Assembly: GCA_021205045.1 (NCBI GenBank)
Contig: JAJPYH010000107.1
Coordinates: 1-12,838, forward strand
Source of the DNA: Lachnospiraceae bacterium
GTDB taxonomy: Bacteria; Bacillota; Clostridia; Lachnospirales; Lachnospiraceae
Direction: 5' to 3'
Length of the DNA stretch: 12,838 nt
Part shown: positions 1 through 7,278 of the stretch, in pieces
How the letters are laid out: each line of letters begins with the position of its first letter
How positions within the stretch are numbered: position 1 is the first letter of the stretch
The notes under the pieces: generated by a model
What the model saw: the letters and a program-made list of their open reading frames with translations, nothing else
Databases searched by the model: none
What the model was told of the DNA's origin: nothing
Made by a program: the position numbers and the translations under genes

Positions 1-79
1 TTTGGGACATTTTCTCTTGTGGTATATAAGGACATTATCATAAATGGCTTATATGCAATAACTTTTTTTAAAAATGTTC

Positions 80-107
80 TTGACGTAGCGGCTTTTTATG
101 TTATAAT
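80..107 (+). promoter_or_regulatory. Sigma-A-type promoter of rpsU
   Basis: A -35 box TTGACG (80-85) lies 16 nt upstream of a perfect TATAAT (102-107). The -10 box is preceded by TG one base away (extended -10), and an A/T-rich stretch lies just upstream at 61-75. Transcription would start near 114, giving a leader of about 75 nt. The match to the vegetative consensus is strong, as expected for a ribosomal protein gene. Confidence 0.8.
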
Positions 108-190
108 TGTTTTCGTGGTCATGAATCGTGAGCATAATAACCCGTATCAGTCATTATTGCTTGAAGGGACTGAAGGGAGGTCAGGTGTAG

Positions 191-367
191 ATGTCTAGCA
201 TAATTGTCAAAGAGAATGAAACTTTGGACAGTGCTCTGCGTCGCTTCAAGAGAAGCTGCGCGAAGGCAGGTATCCAGCAGGAGATCCGCAAGCGCGAGCA
301 TTATGAGAAGCCGTCCGTAAAGCGCAAGAAGAAGTCCGAAGCAGCCAGAAAGCGCAAATATAATTAA
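191..367 (+). CDS. rpsU: 30S ribosomal protein S21
   Basis: This is small-subunit ribosomal protein S21, which binds near the anti-Shine-Dalgarno end of 16S rRNA and helps initiation on mRNAs. The 58-residue product has the family's usual length. It opens with MSSIIVKENETLDSALRRFK and has a very basic second half with clustered RKR and KRKKK motifs, ending in RKRKYN, typical of Firmicutes S21. The start is fixed by GGGAGG ending at 180, ten bases before the ATG. The leader carries a tandem near-repeat (TGAAGGGA at 162-169 and 171-178), so there are two overlapping purine-rich ribosome-binding candidates. The gene has its own promoter and its own terminator, so it is probably monocistronic. 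In many Firmicutes S21 sits beside yqeY, but no such gene follows here. Confidence 0.96.
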   Translation: MSSIIVKENETLDSALRRFKRSCAKAGIQQEIRKREHYEKPSVKRKKKSEAARKRKYN

Positions 368-377
368 ACATGGTGTG

Positions 378-410
378 TACCCCGCCGATTTTTGCGGCGG
401 GGTATTTTTT
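378..410 (+). terminator. Intrinsic terminator of rpsU
   Basis: A perfect 10-bp GC-rich stem (TACCCCGCCG at 378-387 with CGGCGGGGTA at 395-404) closes a 7-nt loop and is followed directly by six T residues (405-410). It begins 11 bases after the rpsU stop codon. Confidence 0.93.
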
Positions 411-456
411 ACCCTTTTCCTTCATAAAATAGAAAGAAAAAGGCTCTTTTTATTTT

Positions 457-1626
457 ATGAAGAAAATTTCCTCCCTGCTTTTGTCTTTTTTGCTGACTGT
501 CTGCAGCCTGATTTCACAGATGACTACCGTGGGCGCTGCCACAGAGATCACTTCGCCCTCGGCCATTGTCATGGAGGCCTCCACCGGACAGATTATTTAT
601 GCCAAAAACGCCGAAGAGCGCCGTTCCCCTGCCTCCATTACCAAGATCATGACCCTGCTTCTGACCTTTGAGGCGTTGTCGGAGGGAAAAATCAGTCTGA
701 CAGACTCCGTGATCACCAGCGACTATGCGGCCGGTATGGGCGGCAGTCAGGTCTATCTGGAATCTGGCGAGGTACAGACGGTAGAAACCCTGATCAAGTG
801 TATCACGGTGGCTTCCGCCAATGACGCCAGTGTGGCCATGGCGGAGTACATCGCCGGATCAGAGGGCGCTTTTGTGGATCTGATGAATAATAAGGCGGTC
901 AGTCTGGGAATGGTGGATACTCATTTTGAGGACTGCTGCGGTCTGACAGATTCCGATACCCACTATTCCAGCGCTAAGGATGTGGCCATTATGTCCAGAG
1001 AGCTGATTACCCTGTACCCGGAGATCTTTGATTACACCGGAATCTGGATGGAGGACATTACCCACGTCACCAGCCGGGGAGAATCTGTTTTCACTCTGAG
1101 CAGCACCAATAAGCTTCTGAAAAGCTACCCATATACTACAGGCTTAAAGACCGGCTCCACCTCCAGGGCAAAGTTCTGTGTTTCCGCTACCGCCAGGAAG
1201 GACGATATGGAGATGATTGCCGTAGTCATGGGCTGTGAGAACAGCGCGGACCGTTTCACAGAGGCGGCGGTTCTGCTGAACTACGGATATTCCGTCAGCT
1301 CCCTTTATGTGGACGAAAATCTGTACACACTGGATTCCCTGGAGGTGACCGGAGCCATTGAAAGAAATGTGGAAATCGCCTACAGAGGAGCCTTCCGATA
1401 TCTGGATACGGAAAACCGGGATCTTTCCAAAATCATAAAAAGCTTTGAACTGCCGGATACGGTGGAGGCCCCGGTTCAGGAAGGACAGGTGGCGGGGTAT
1501 GCTGTGTATTCACTAAATGGCCAGGAACTGGGCCGCACTGAGATTATATACAGCGCGACAATAAAGAAAGCGTCTCTCTGGGATTTTTATAAATATGTGT
1601 TCTCCGCCTTTTGCTGCTTGCGTTAA
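457..1626 (+). CDS. D-alanyl-D-alanine carboxypeptidase (DacF/PBP5-type, class C low-molecular-weight PBP)
   Basis: This is a secreted serine D,D-carboxypeptidase that removes the terminal D-Ala from peptidoglycan stem pentapeptides and so limits cross-linking. All three penicillin-binding motifs of the S11 family are present: S60-I-T-K63 with the nucleophilic serine, S120-A-N122, and K231-T-G233. A signal peptide covers residues 1-28 (MKK, hydrophobic core, cleavage probably after the Ala pair at 27-28). After the catalytic domain, roughly residues 290-370 form the beta-rich PBP5 C-terminal domain. The last residues (WDFYKYVFSAF) look like the amphipathic helix that holds such enzymes on the outer membrane face. 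The 389-residue length is normal. The ATG at 457 has only a weak purine run (AAAAAGG ending at 443) but begins a perfect signal peptide. The gene follows the rpsU terminator, and I see no convincing promoter of its own. A DacF-like sporulation role is possible but not shown. Confidence 0.92.
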   Translation: MKKISSLLLSFLLTVCSLISQMTTVGAATEITSPSAIVMEASTGQIIYAKNAEERRSPASITKIMTLLLTFEALSEGKISLTDSVITSDYAAGMGGSQVYLESGEVQTVETLIKCITVASANDASVAMAEYIAGSEGAFVDLMNNKAVSLGMVDTHFEDCCGLTDSDTHYSSAKDVAIMSRELITLYPEIFDYTGIWMEDITHVTSRGESVFTLSSTNKLLKSYPYTTGLKTGSTSRAKFCVSATARKDDMEMIAVVMGCENSADRFTEAAVLLNYGYSVSSLYVDENLYTLDSLEVTGAIERNVEIAYRGAFRYLDTENRDLSKIIKSFELPDTVEAPVQEGQVAGYAVYSLNGQELGRTEIIYSATIKKASLWDFYKYVFSAFCCLR

Positions 1627-1647
1627 AGACTTAATCTATGTTACAAT
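1618..1647 (+). promoter_or_regulatory. Possible extended -10 promoter for the metallophosphoesterase-scpA-scpB group
   Basis: TACAAT (1642-1647, one mismatch to TATAAT) is preceded by TG at 1639-1640, giving an extended -10. The best -35 candidate, TTGCGT at 1618-1623, is poor and its spacing is 18 nt. It overlaps the end of the upstream gene and lies about 40 bases before the chosen start of the next. It fits as the promoter of the phosphoesterase-scpAB operon, but read-through from upstream is equally possible because no terminator separates the genes. Confidence 0.4.
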
Positions 1648-1687
1648 GAAACGGTTTTATGGCGATTGACAGTTGGGAATAGAAGAT

Positions 1688-2581
1688 ATGCGAATTTTCA
1701 TTTTTATGGCAGTGCTTCTGGCTGCTGCCTGCCTGATTATTATATATCATGATACTCACACTTTTCGTGTAGTAAGATATGCGCTCACCAGTCCGAAGCT
1801 GACAAAGGCCCTGCGCGCGGTGGTGCTGGCCGATCTGCATGACACCAGATTTGGAGAGCACAATGAACAGCTGTCAGCCAGAGTGCGTCAGCTGTCGCCG
1901 GATCTGGTGCTTGTCGCGGGAGATATGGTGACCAGCAGCAGGAATCCTGATTTTTCGGGTGCAGAGGATCTGCTGATCTCTCTTGCCGGAGAATTTCCTG
2001 TCTATTATGGTATGGGCAATCACGAGACCAGAATGGCTGCCGATCCAAAGGAGCATGAGGACGTACAGGTTGAAGAATACCGGAAAAGATTGTCCCGGGC
2101 CGGCGTGGTTTTTCTGCAGAATGAGTCCGTGAAGCTGAGGGATTATCCTGTCACGCTGCACGGCCTGGAGCTGGAAAATGAATATTATCATAAAAGGGGC
2201 AGGCGCTCCCTTACGCCGGAGGATTTGACGGAGAAACTGGGAAAAGCGGATCCTCAGACATATCATCTGCTCATCGCCCATAACCCGGAGTACTTTCCGC
2301 AGTATTCGGACTGGCACGCCGATCTGGTGGTCAGCGGGCATGTGCATGGAGGAATCGTCAGGCTCCCTGTACTGGGCGGCGTGATTTCCACCTCATTTCG
2401 TCTTTTCCCCAAGTATGACGGAGGCCTTTTCATGGAAGGAAACTCCGCCATGGTGATCAGCAGGGGACTGGGCAGCCACACCATTCCGGTCCGGATGTTT
2501 AATCCCGGAGAATGTGTGGTGATTGATTTACAACCTGGAGAGATAACGGATGGCCATATCTGTAAAGCTGGAGAAATTTGA
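1688..2581 (+). CDS. Membrane-anchored calcineurin-like metallophosphoesterase
   Basis: This is a two-metal phosphoesterase of the calcineurin-like superfamily, closest in layout to the YkuE/YaeI type. An N-terminal hydrophobic helix (about residues 2-20) anchors it, with the catalytic domain behind. The metal-binding set is complete: D49-L-H51, G-D79, G-N111-H112-E113, H198 in the IAHNP motif, and GH218-V-H220-GG. Its substrate cannot be told from sequence; relatives act on lipids, nucleotides or phosphoproteins. I chose the ATG at 1688, preceded by GGGA at 1675-1678, over an in-frame TTG at 1673 that has no clear ribosome binding site; the difference is five residues. The 297-residue length is normal for the family. 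Its 3' end overlaps scpA by 32 bases, so the two are almost certainly co-transcribed and perhaps translationally coupled. Confidence 0.88.
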   Translation: MRIFIFMAVLLAAACLIIIYHDTHTFRVVRYALTSPKLTKALRAVVLADLHDTRFGEHNEQLSARVRQLSPDLVLVAGDMVTSSRNPDFSGAEDLLISLAGEFPVYYGMGNHETRMAADPKEHEDVQVEEYRKRLSRAGVVFLQNESVKLRDYPVTLHGLELENEYYHKRGRRSLTPEDLTEKLGKADPQTYHLLIAHNPEYFPQYSDWHADLVVSGHVHGGIVRLPVLGGVISTSFRLFPKYDGGLFMEGNSAMVISRGLGSHTIPVRMFNPGECVVIDLQPGEITDGHICKAGEI

Positions 2582-3434
2582 AGGTCCCCTGGATCTTCTG
2601 CTTCATCTGATTGAAAAAAATAAAATTGATATTTATGACATTCCCATTGTGGAGATAACGGATCAGTACCTGGACTACATTCATACCATGGATCACGAAG
2701 ATCTGGATGTGGTCAGCGAGTTTTTAGTGATGGCGGCCACTCTTCTGGACATCAAGTGCAAAATGCTGTTGCCCAGAGAGGTGGACGAGGAGGGCGAGGA
2801 GCTGGATCCCAGGGCGGAGCTGGTGCAGCGCCTTTTGGAGTACAAGCTTTATAAATACATGTCCCTGGAGCTGAAGGACAGAGAGCTGACGGCGGGACAG
2901 GCCGTATACCGGGGGGAGAGGCTTCCTGAGGAGGTAAAGGCATTCAAAGCGCCCGTCAATTATGAAGAGCTGATCGGGGATATGAACTTAAAAAAGCTCT
3001 ATGCCATGTTTGAACAGCTCTTAAAGCGGCAGCAGGATAAGGTGGACCCCATTCGCAGCCAGTACGGGGATATCAAAAAGGAGGCTGTGGACGCGGAGAA
3101 GAAGGCGGAATATGTGGAGCACTTTATTCTGTCTCACAGGCACTTTTCTTTCCGGGAGCTTCTGGAAAGGCAAACCTCCAGGGAGGAGATTGTGGTCACC
3201 TTTCTGGTGCTGCTGGAGCTGATTAAGATGGGAAAGGTGACTGTGGAGCAGGACGGCATTTTTGACGATATCCATATTACCTCCCAGGAGACCTTTGAGG
3301 ATGAGGAAGCCATCGAGGGTATTTCAGAGAATGAAAATAAGGACGGAGATTCTGGAGAAAGCAAAACAGCTGATTCCGGTGACGAACAGGAAGAGACTTA
3401 TCTGACAGAAGAAGAAAGCATGCCTGAAAACTGA
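2550..3434 (+). CDS. scpA: Segregation and condensation protein A (kleisin of SMC)
   Basis: ScpA is the kleisin that bridges the heads of the SMC dimer and, with ScpB, forms the bacterial condensin that organises and separates chromosomes. The N-terminal signature is unmistakable (FEGPLDLLLHLIEKNKIDIYD, split here as F10-E-G-P-L and the following helix to about residue 30), followed by the SEFLVMAATLLDIKC helix that contacts the SMC neck. A central coiled region covers about residues 85-190. The C-terminal winged helix (about 195-245, FRELLERQTSREE onward) binds the SMC cap. The last 45 residues are a strongly acidic tail absent from the shortest homologues, which makes this 294-residue protein longer than the usual 240-260. 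GGAG at 2537-2540 lies nine bases before the ATG, inside the upstream gene. Its TGA lies in the same frame as scpB. Confidence 0.95.
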   Translation: MAISVKLEKFEGPLDLLLHLIEKNKIDIYDIPIVEITDQYLDYIHTMDHEDLDVVSEFLVMAATLLDIKCKMLLPREVDEEGEELDPRAELVQRLLEYKLYKYMSLELKDRELTAGQAVYRGERLPEEVKAFKAPVNYEELIGDMNLKKLYAMFEQLLKRQQDKVDPIRSQYGDIKKEAVDAEKKAEYVEHFILSHRHFSFRELLERQTSREEIVVTFLVLLELIKMGKVTVEQDGIFDDIHITSQETFEDEEAIEGISENENKDGDSGESKTADSGDEQEETYLTEEESMPEN

Positions 3435-3468
3435 CAGAAAAGAATTGGCGCAGAAAGAATCAGGAAGG

Positions 3469-3533
3469 TTTTTATCGGAAATGTTTTTATCAGAAATGTT
3501 TCAGGACGGGATACAGGACGGGAGAGCAGGACG
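3469..3533 (+). repeat. Short tandem repeats in the scpA-scpB spacer
   Basis: Two adjacent 15-bp units (3469-3483 and 3484-3498, TTTTTATCRGAAATG) differ at one base. They are followed by three copies of CAGGACG (3502-3508, 3514-3520, 3527-3533), the first two extended to CAGGACGGGA. The purine-rich part supplies the scpB ribosome binding site (GGGAG and AGGACG just before the ATG). The units are in frame with scpB and contain no stop codon. They look like a local duplication. Confidence 0.75.
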
Positions 3534-3536
3534 AAA

Positions 3537-4106
3537 ATGGAGCGATCGGATGCGAAGGCGGCCATGGAGGCCATTTTATTTACAGTAGGCGACAGTGTGG
3601 AGATTTCCAGATTAAGCCAGGTGACGGAGCTTGACAAAAAGAAAGTGAAAGAGCTGCTGCTGGAGCTGCAGGAAGATTACAGAGAAAGAAACAGCGGGAT
3701 ACAGCTGGTATTTCTGGAGGATTCTGTGCAGCTGGGCACCAGACCCGAGTATTACGAGCAGATCATACAGATTGCCAAAACGCCCAGAAAATTCACCCTC
3801 TCCGATACGGCTCTGGAGACTCTGGCGATTGTGGCTTACAAGCAGCCGGTGACCCGCCTGGAGATTGAGAAAATCCGCGGCGTCAGCAGTGATCATGCCA
3901 TCAACAGGCTGCTGGAGTACGATCTGATTCAGGAGCTGGGACGGCTGGACGCGCCGGGACGTCCCATTCTGTTTGGTACCACGGAGCAGTTTCTGCGCAC
4001 CTTTGGGCTGAGCTCCACGGAGGATATGCCGGAAATTTCTGAGCTTCAGGTGGAGGAATTCAAGCAGCAGGCTCAGGAGGAGGTTTCCCTGAAGCTGGAT
4101 GTTTAG
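3537..4106 (+). CDS. scpB: Segregation and condensation protein B
   Basis: ScpB dimers bind the middle of ScpA and complete the SMC-ScpAB condensin that compacts and resolves replicated chromosomes. Two winged-helix domains are visible: residues 1-80 (MEAILF start, then the DKKKVKELLLELQ helix) and 85-160. The second domain carries the family signature, from LSDTALETLAIVAYKQPVTR through IRGVSSDHAINRLLE to LDAPGRPILFGTT. The 189-residue length is typical. The ATG at 3537 is the first start codon in its frame after the scpA stop, and purine-rich sequence precedes it at 3521-3533. The C-terminal 30 residues are acidic and probably disordered. It sits directly after scpA, the standard arrangement. 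Confidence 0.95.
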   Translation: MERSDAKAAMEAILFTVGDSVEISRLSQVTELDKKKVKELLLELQEDYRERNSGIQLVFLEDSVQLGTRPEYYEQIIQIAKTPRKFTLSDTALETLAIVAYKQPVTRLEIEKIRGVSSDHAINRLLEYDLIQELGRLDAPGRPILFGTTEQFLRTFGLSSTEDMPEISELQVEEFKQQAQEEVSLKLDV

Positions 4107-4194
4107 CAGCTTTCACGGGATGATATACCGGGTTTTGCGGTTTTGCTGCCTGTATGACGTCCTCTGAGGAATATGCCGATGCCGCAGGAGAGGG

Positions 4195-4200
4195 TATAAT
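4195..4200 (+). promoter_or_regulatory. Possible -10 element upstream of the second carboxypeptidase
   Basis: The 153-base gap between scpB and the next gene holds a perfect TATAAT at 4195-4200 but no recognisable -35 at the right distance. An A/T-rich run with TATACATAT (4210-4218) follows. I looked for a sporulation SigE promoter, but the spacing does not fit well. The gap also holds a small palindrome (TCCTCTGAGGA, 4160-4170) and no convincing terminator, so read-through from scpB is possible. Confidence 0.25.
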
Positions 4201-4259
4201 CTCATTTTTTATACATATATTTATAGAGATAATCTGGGAAAGACTGGCGGGAGACCATT

Positions 4260-5663
4260 GTGTATTTTGGCGATCATAATGTCATAAATGCAGGCAGGTG
4301 CAGACACGCCCTTCGATGGGTGAGCGGCAAATGGAATGATCAATATTTTATCAGAAAAATCAGAGCGGCATGGCTGGCAGTCATACTGTCGGCCAGCCTG
4401 TTTATGGGGCAGGTAAAGGCCAGTGCGGGAGAACCCCAGACCATCCGGGAGAGCGACCTGTTCAGCCAGGCGGCGGTTTTGATGGACGCTGCCACAGGCC
4501 GTGTTTTATACGGCAAGAATGAAAATACCGTCCTTGCCATGGCCAGCACCACCAAGATCATGACCTGCATCATCGCCTTGGAATACGGCAATCCGGAGGA
4601 TACTGTGACCTTTTCCTCCTACGCGGCGGCACAGCCGAAGGTAAAGCTGGGAATGTCCAGGGGAAAACAGGCGCTTCTGGAGGATCTGCTGTACTCTCTG
4701 ATGCTGGAGTCCCACAATGACACGGCGGTTGCCATCGCCGAACATATCGGCACGCAGCAGTTGGGCTGGGACAGCTCTCAGGTGGCAGATCACAGCCGGG
4801 AGGAATCGGTGGAGGCAGTGGAGGCCTTTCTGAAGCTGATGAATGAGAAGGCGGCTTTGCTTGGCTGCAGCAATACTCTCTACCTGACGCCCAATGGCCT
4901 GGACGCCAGTCTGGAATATGAGGATGAGGACGGGCAGATCAGAGAAGTATTCCACAGCACTACGGCAGCGGAGCTTGCGAGAGTGATGAGCTACTGCATT
5001 CTGGAATCGCCTCAGAAGGATAAATTCCTGGAGATCACCCGGACATCAGTTTATGGCTTCACTGACCTGGACAGTCAGAATTATTACAGCTGCTATAATC
5101 ATAACGCCTTTCTGACCATGATGAGCGGCGCCCTCAGCGGTAAGACCGGCTACACCGGCCGGGCAGGTTATTGCTATGTGGGAGCCCTGGAGAGCGAAGG
5201 GAGAACCTTTGTGGCGGCGCTCTTAAACTGCGGCGCCTACGGCAGCCAGACCAAAAAGTGGGTGGACCTGCGCAGACTGATGGAGTACGGGATCAAATAT
5301 TATGAGCTGACGCAGGTCTATACAAAGCCTGCGGTGGAGCCCATTCCGGTCGCAGGAGCGAAAATGGAGCCGGATCAGTTTTTTGATACATACCAGATGC
5401 CGGTATCTGTGGCCGGGGAGGAGAGTCTGAGCCTGCTTCTGGCAGAGTGGGAGGACGCCCGGGTAACGGTGGAGGTCAGTGAAATTTTAGAGGCTCCTGT
5501 GGCTTCTGGCACAGTGGCGGGCACAGTGCAGGTGAGCGTGGACGGGGAGCTTTACCGTCAGTTTGACATTCTCACTGAAGATGATGTGGAGGCAAAAACG
5601 GAGCGGGACAATATCTTGTATATGGTCTGGCTGTTTTTGAGCGGCGCCTCATGGCAAATGTGA
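4260..5663 (+). CDS. D-alanyl-D-alanine carboxypeptidase (PBP5/DacB-like, class C PBP)
   Basis: This is a second serine D,D-carboxypeptidase of the S11 family, acting outside the membrane on peptidoglycan pentapeptides. The active-site motifs are intact: S96-T-T-K99, S151-H-N153 and K295-T-G297. A long, basic N-terminus (about 35 residues) precedes the hydrophobic core (about 36-50), and an A54-S-A56 signal-peptidase site follows. Between SxN and KTG there is an acidic insertion (about residues 165-195) that the first carboxypeptidase lacks. A PBP5-type C-terminal domain follows. The protein ends in a hydrophobic stretch (ILYMVWLFLSG) that probably anchors it. The GTG start at 4260 has GGGAG at 4249-4253; a second in-frame GTG at 4320 would shorten the odd N-terminus by 20 residues. 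Its position after scpAB resembles dacB (PBP5*) of Bacillus subtilis, but dacB function in spore cortex is only a guess. Confidence 0.9.
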   Translation: MYFGDHNVINAGRCRHALRWVSGKWNDQYFIRKIRAAWLAVILSASLFMGQVKASAGEPQTIRESDLFSQAAVLMDAATGRVLYGKNENTVLAMASTTKIMTCIIALEYGNPEDTVTFSSYAAAQPKVKLGMSRGKQALLEDLLYSLMLESHNDTAVAIAEHIGTQQLGWDSSQVADHSREESVEAVEAFLKLMNEKAALLGCSNTLYLTPNGLDASLEYEDEDGQIREVFHSTTAAELARVMSYCILESPQKDKFLEITRTSVYGFTDLDSQNYYSCYNHNAFLTMMSGALSGKTGYTGRAGYCYVGALESEGRTFVAALLNCGAYGSQTKKWVDLRRLMEYGIKYYELTQVYTKPAVEPIPVAGAKMEPDQFFDTYQMPVSVAGEESLSLLLAEWEDARVTVEVSEILEAPVASGTVAGTVQVSVDGELYRQFDILTEDDVEAKTERDNILYMVWLFLSGASWQM

Positions 5664-5710
5664 CAAAAAGAGTGTGATGAATCTGTGAAAATTTGATGGT
5701 TTTGTCGTGT

Positions 5711-5738
5711 TTTATAAAAAGTTAATGTATGTTATAAT
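5711..5738 (+). promoter_or_regulatory. Promoter of the sodium-pump carboxyltransferase operon
   Basis: A perfect TATAAT (5733-5738) has TG one base upstream (5730-5731), an extended -10. TTTATA at 5711-5716 gives a weak -35 with 16-nt spacing. The leader would be about 90 nt and A/T-rich, with a short AGCG/CGCT hairpin (about 5747-5764) followed by CTTTTT, too weak to call an attenuator. The 173-base gap has no other clear feature. Confidence 0.6.
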
Positions 5739-5836
5739 TTTCACTAAGCGAGGTATTTTGCGCTCTTTTTACTATATTTATTTATAGTTAGCAGCAGTTT
5801 TATTTTTATCATAATATATACGTGGAGGAATAATGC

Positions 5837-7264
5837 ATGAGTACAAATTCAAAAGCAAGAGAGCGGATCGAAGCTCTTCTTGACGACAACAGCTTTGTTG
5901 AGATCGGCGCTCTTGTCACTGCGAGAGCCACAGATTTTAACTTAAAGCAGACAGATGCTCCCGCGGACGGTGTGATTACCGGATACGGAAGCATTGGCGG
6001 CAGCCCGGTCTATGTATACAGCCAGGACGCTTCCGTGCTGAACGGTTCTGTCGGTGAAATGCATGCCAGAAAGATTACAAAGCTTTATGACATGGCGTTG
6101 AAGACCGGCTGCCCGGTAATCGGACTGTTGGATTCCGCCGGGTTAAGACTTCAGGAGGCGACAGACGCGCTGAATGCTTTCGGCGAGATCTATTTAAAGC
6201 AGTCCCTAGCCAGCGGTGTGATCCCTCAGATCACGGCGATTTACGGAAACTGCGGCGGCGGGCTTGCATTGATTCCTACCCTGACAGATTTCACCTTCAT
6301 GGAGGAGAAGAGCGCGAAGCTGTTTGTCAATTCTCCCAACGCTCTGGCCGGCAATACGGTGGATAAGTGCAACAGCGCGTCCGCGGCATTCCAGTCTGAG
6401 AAGAGCGGTTTTGTGGATGTGGTCTGCTCTGAGGCCGAGATGACAGAGAAGATCAGAGAGCTCGTATCCTTCCTTCCGGCCAATAACAGTACCGAAGCTG
6501 AGGACGGCGAGGGAGATGACCTCAATAAGCTTCTTCCGGAGCTTGTCAACTGCGCGGGCGACACTTCCATCGCTTTGAGCCAGCTTTCCGACAACGGCGA
6601 GGTTTTCGAACTGAAGGCAAAGTACGCGCCCGAGATGGTGACCGCGTTTATCCGTCTTGACGGCATGACCGTTGGCGCTGTAGCCAACAGAACAGAAATC
6701 GTCGGCGAGGACGGAAAGGCGGAGAAGACCTTTGACGCGGCTCTGACCACAGAGGGCGCCAATAAGGCGGCTTCCTTTGTGAACTTCTGTGACGCTTACG
6801 GTATTCCGGTGCTGACCCTGACCAATGTGAAGGGCTACGCGGCTACCATGGAGAATGAGAAGGGCATTGCCGAAGCCAGCGCGAAGCTGACCTATGCCTT
6901 TGCCAACGCCACCGTTCCGAAGGTCAATGTGATCATCGGCGAGGCCTTTGGCAACGCATACGTGTCCATGAATTCCAAGGCTCTGGGCGCTGACATTGTG
7001 ATGGCCTGGCCGGATGCCAGGATCGGCATGATGGATCCGGTGCTGGCGGCCAAGATCATGTACGATGGACAGGGCGCCGATGTGATCAACACCAAAGCGG
7101 CCGAGTACGCAGCTTTGCAGAGCTCTGCGGAGAGTGCTGCGAAGAGAGGCTATGTGGATCATATCGTAGAGCCGGAGGAGACCAGGAAGTATGTGATCGG
7201 CGCGTTTGAGATGCTTTACGACAAATATGAGGCCCGCCCGGATAAAAAACACGGAACAGTTTAG
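5837..7264 (+). CDS. Acyl-CoA carboxyltransferase, 12S/MmdA-type (biotin-dependent decarboxylase or transcarboxylase subunit)
   Basis: This belongs to the carboxyl-transferase family (MmdA, PccB, transcarboxylase 12S, glutaconyl-CoA decarboxylase alpha), which moves CO2 between an acyl-CoA and carboxybiotin. Two crotonase-like halves are visible. Residues 1-215 include SVGEMHARKI, LLDSAGLRLQEA (98-109) and GNCGGGLALIP (137-147). Residues 255-470 include VANRTEIV, the VKGYAATMENEKGI region, ATVPKVNVIIGEAFGNAY (358-375) and WPDARIGMM; KKHG near the end also recalls the family. At 475 residues it is shorter than MmdA/PccB (about 510), and the usual GGARIQEG is replaced by SAGLRLQEA, so the substrate is uncertain. 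GGAGG at 5824-5828 is eight bases before the ATG; an out-of-frame ATG at 5833 lies between them. It is first in an operon with the biotin carrier and sodium pump, so it probably works on the membrane pump complex, not in a carboxylase. Confidence 0.88.
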   Translation: MSTNSKARERIEALLDDNSFVEIGALVTARATDFNLKQTDAPADGVITGYGSIGGSPVYVYSQDASVLNGSVGEMHARKITKLYDMALKTGCPVIGLLDSAGLRLQEATDALNAFGEIYLKQSLASGVIPQITAIYGNCGGGLALIPTLTDFTFMEEKSAKLFVNSPNALAGNTVDKCNSASAAFQSEKSGFVDVVCSEAEMTEKIRELVSFLPANNSTEAEDGEGDDLNKLLPELVNCAGDTSIALSQLSDNGEVFELKAKYAPEMVTAFIRLDGMTVGAVANRTEIVGEDGKAEKTFDAALTTEGANKAASFVNFCDAYGIPVLTLTNVKGYAATMENEKGIAEASAKLTYAFANATVPKVNVIIGEAFGNAYVSMNSKALGADIVMAWPDARIGMMDPVLAAKIMYDGQGADVINTKAAEYAALQSSAESAAKRGYVDHIVEPEETRKYVIGAFEMLYDKYEARPDKKHGTV

Positions 7265-7278
7265 AAAGGTGAGTGAAC

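Noticed and set aside
131..161. Hairpin in the rpsU leader (AGCA..ATAA with TTATTGCT)
   Set aside because: The stem is short and A/T-rich and needs a two-base bulge. It is too weak to call a regulatory RNA without comparison to other genomes.
2540..2663. A 12-bp direct repeat GAGATAACGGAT at 2540-2551 and 2652-2663
   Set aside because: One copy spans the scpA start and the other encodes part of ScpA. There is no further similarity around them, so chance is the simplest explanation.
5662..5706. GACAAAA / TTTTGTC inverted repeat after the second carboxypeptidase as a terminator
   Set aside because: The arms are A/T-rich, the loop is over 30 bases long, and there is no T-run after the stem.
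5833..5883. Short 16-codon frame starting at the ATG four bases before the carboxyltransferase start
   Set aside because: It overlaps the real gene out of frame, has the poorer ribosome spacing, and has no recognisable product.
6206..7252. 348-codon open frame on the minus strand, opposite the acyl-CoA carboxyltransferase gene
   Set aside because: It has no family motif and is rich in His, Arg and Leu, as expected from the antisense of a codon-biased gene. The plus-strand gene is clearly real.
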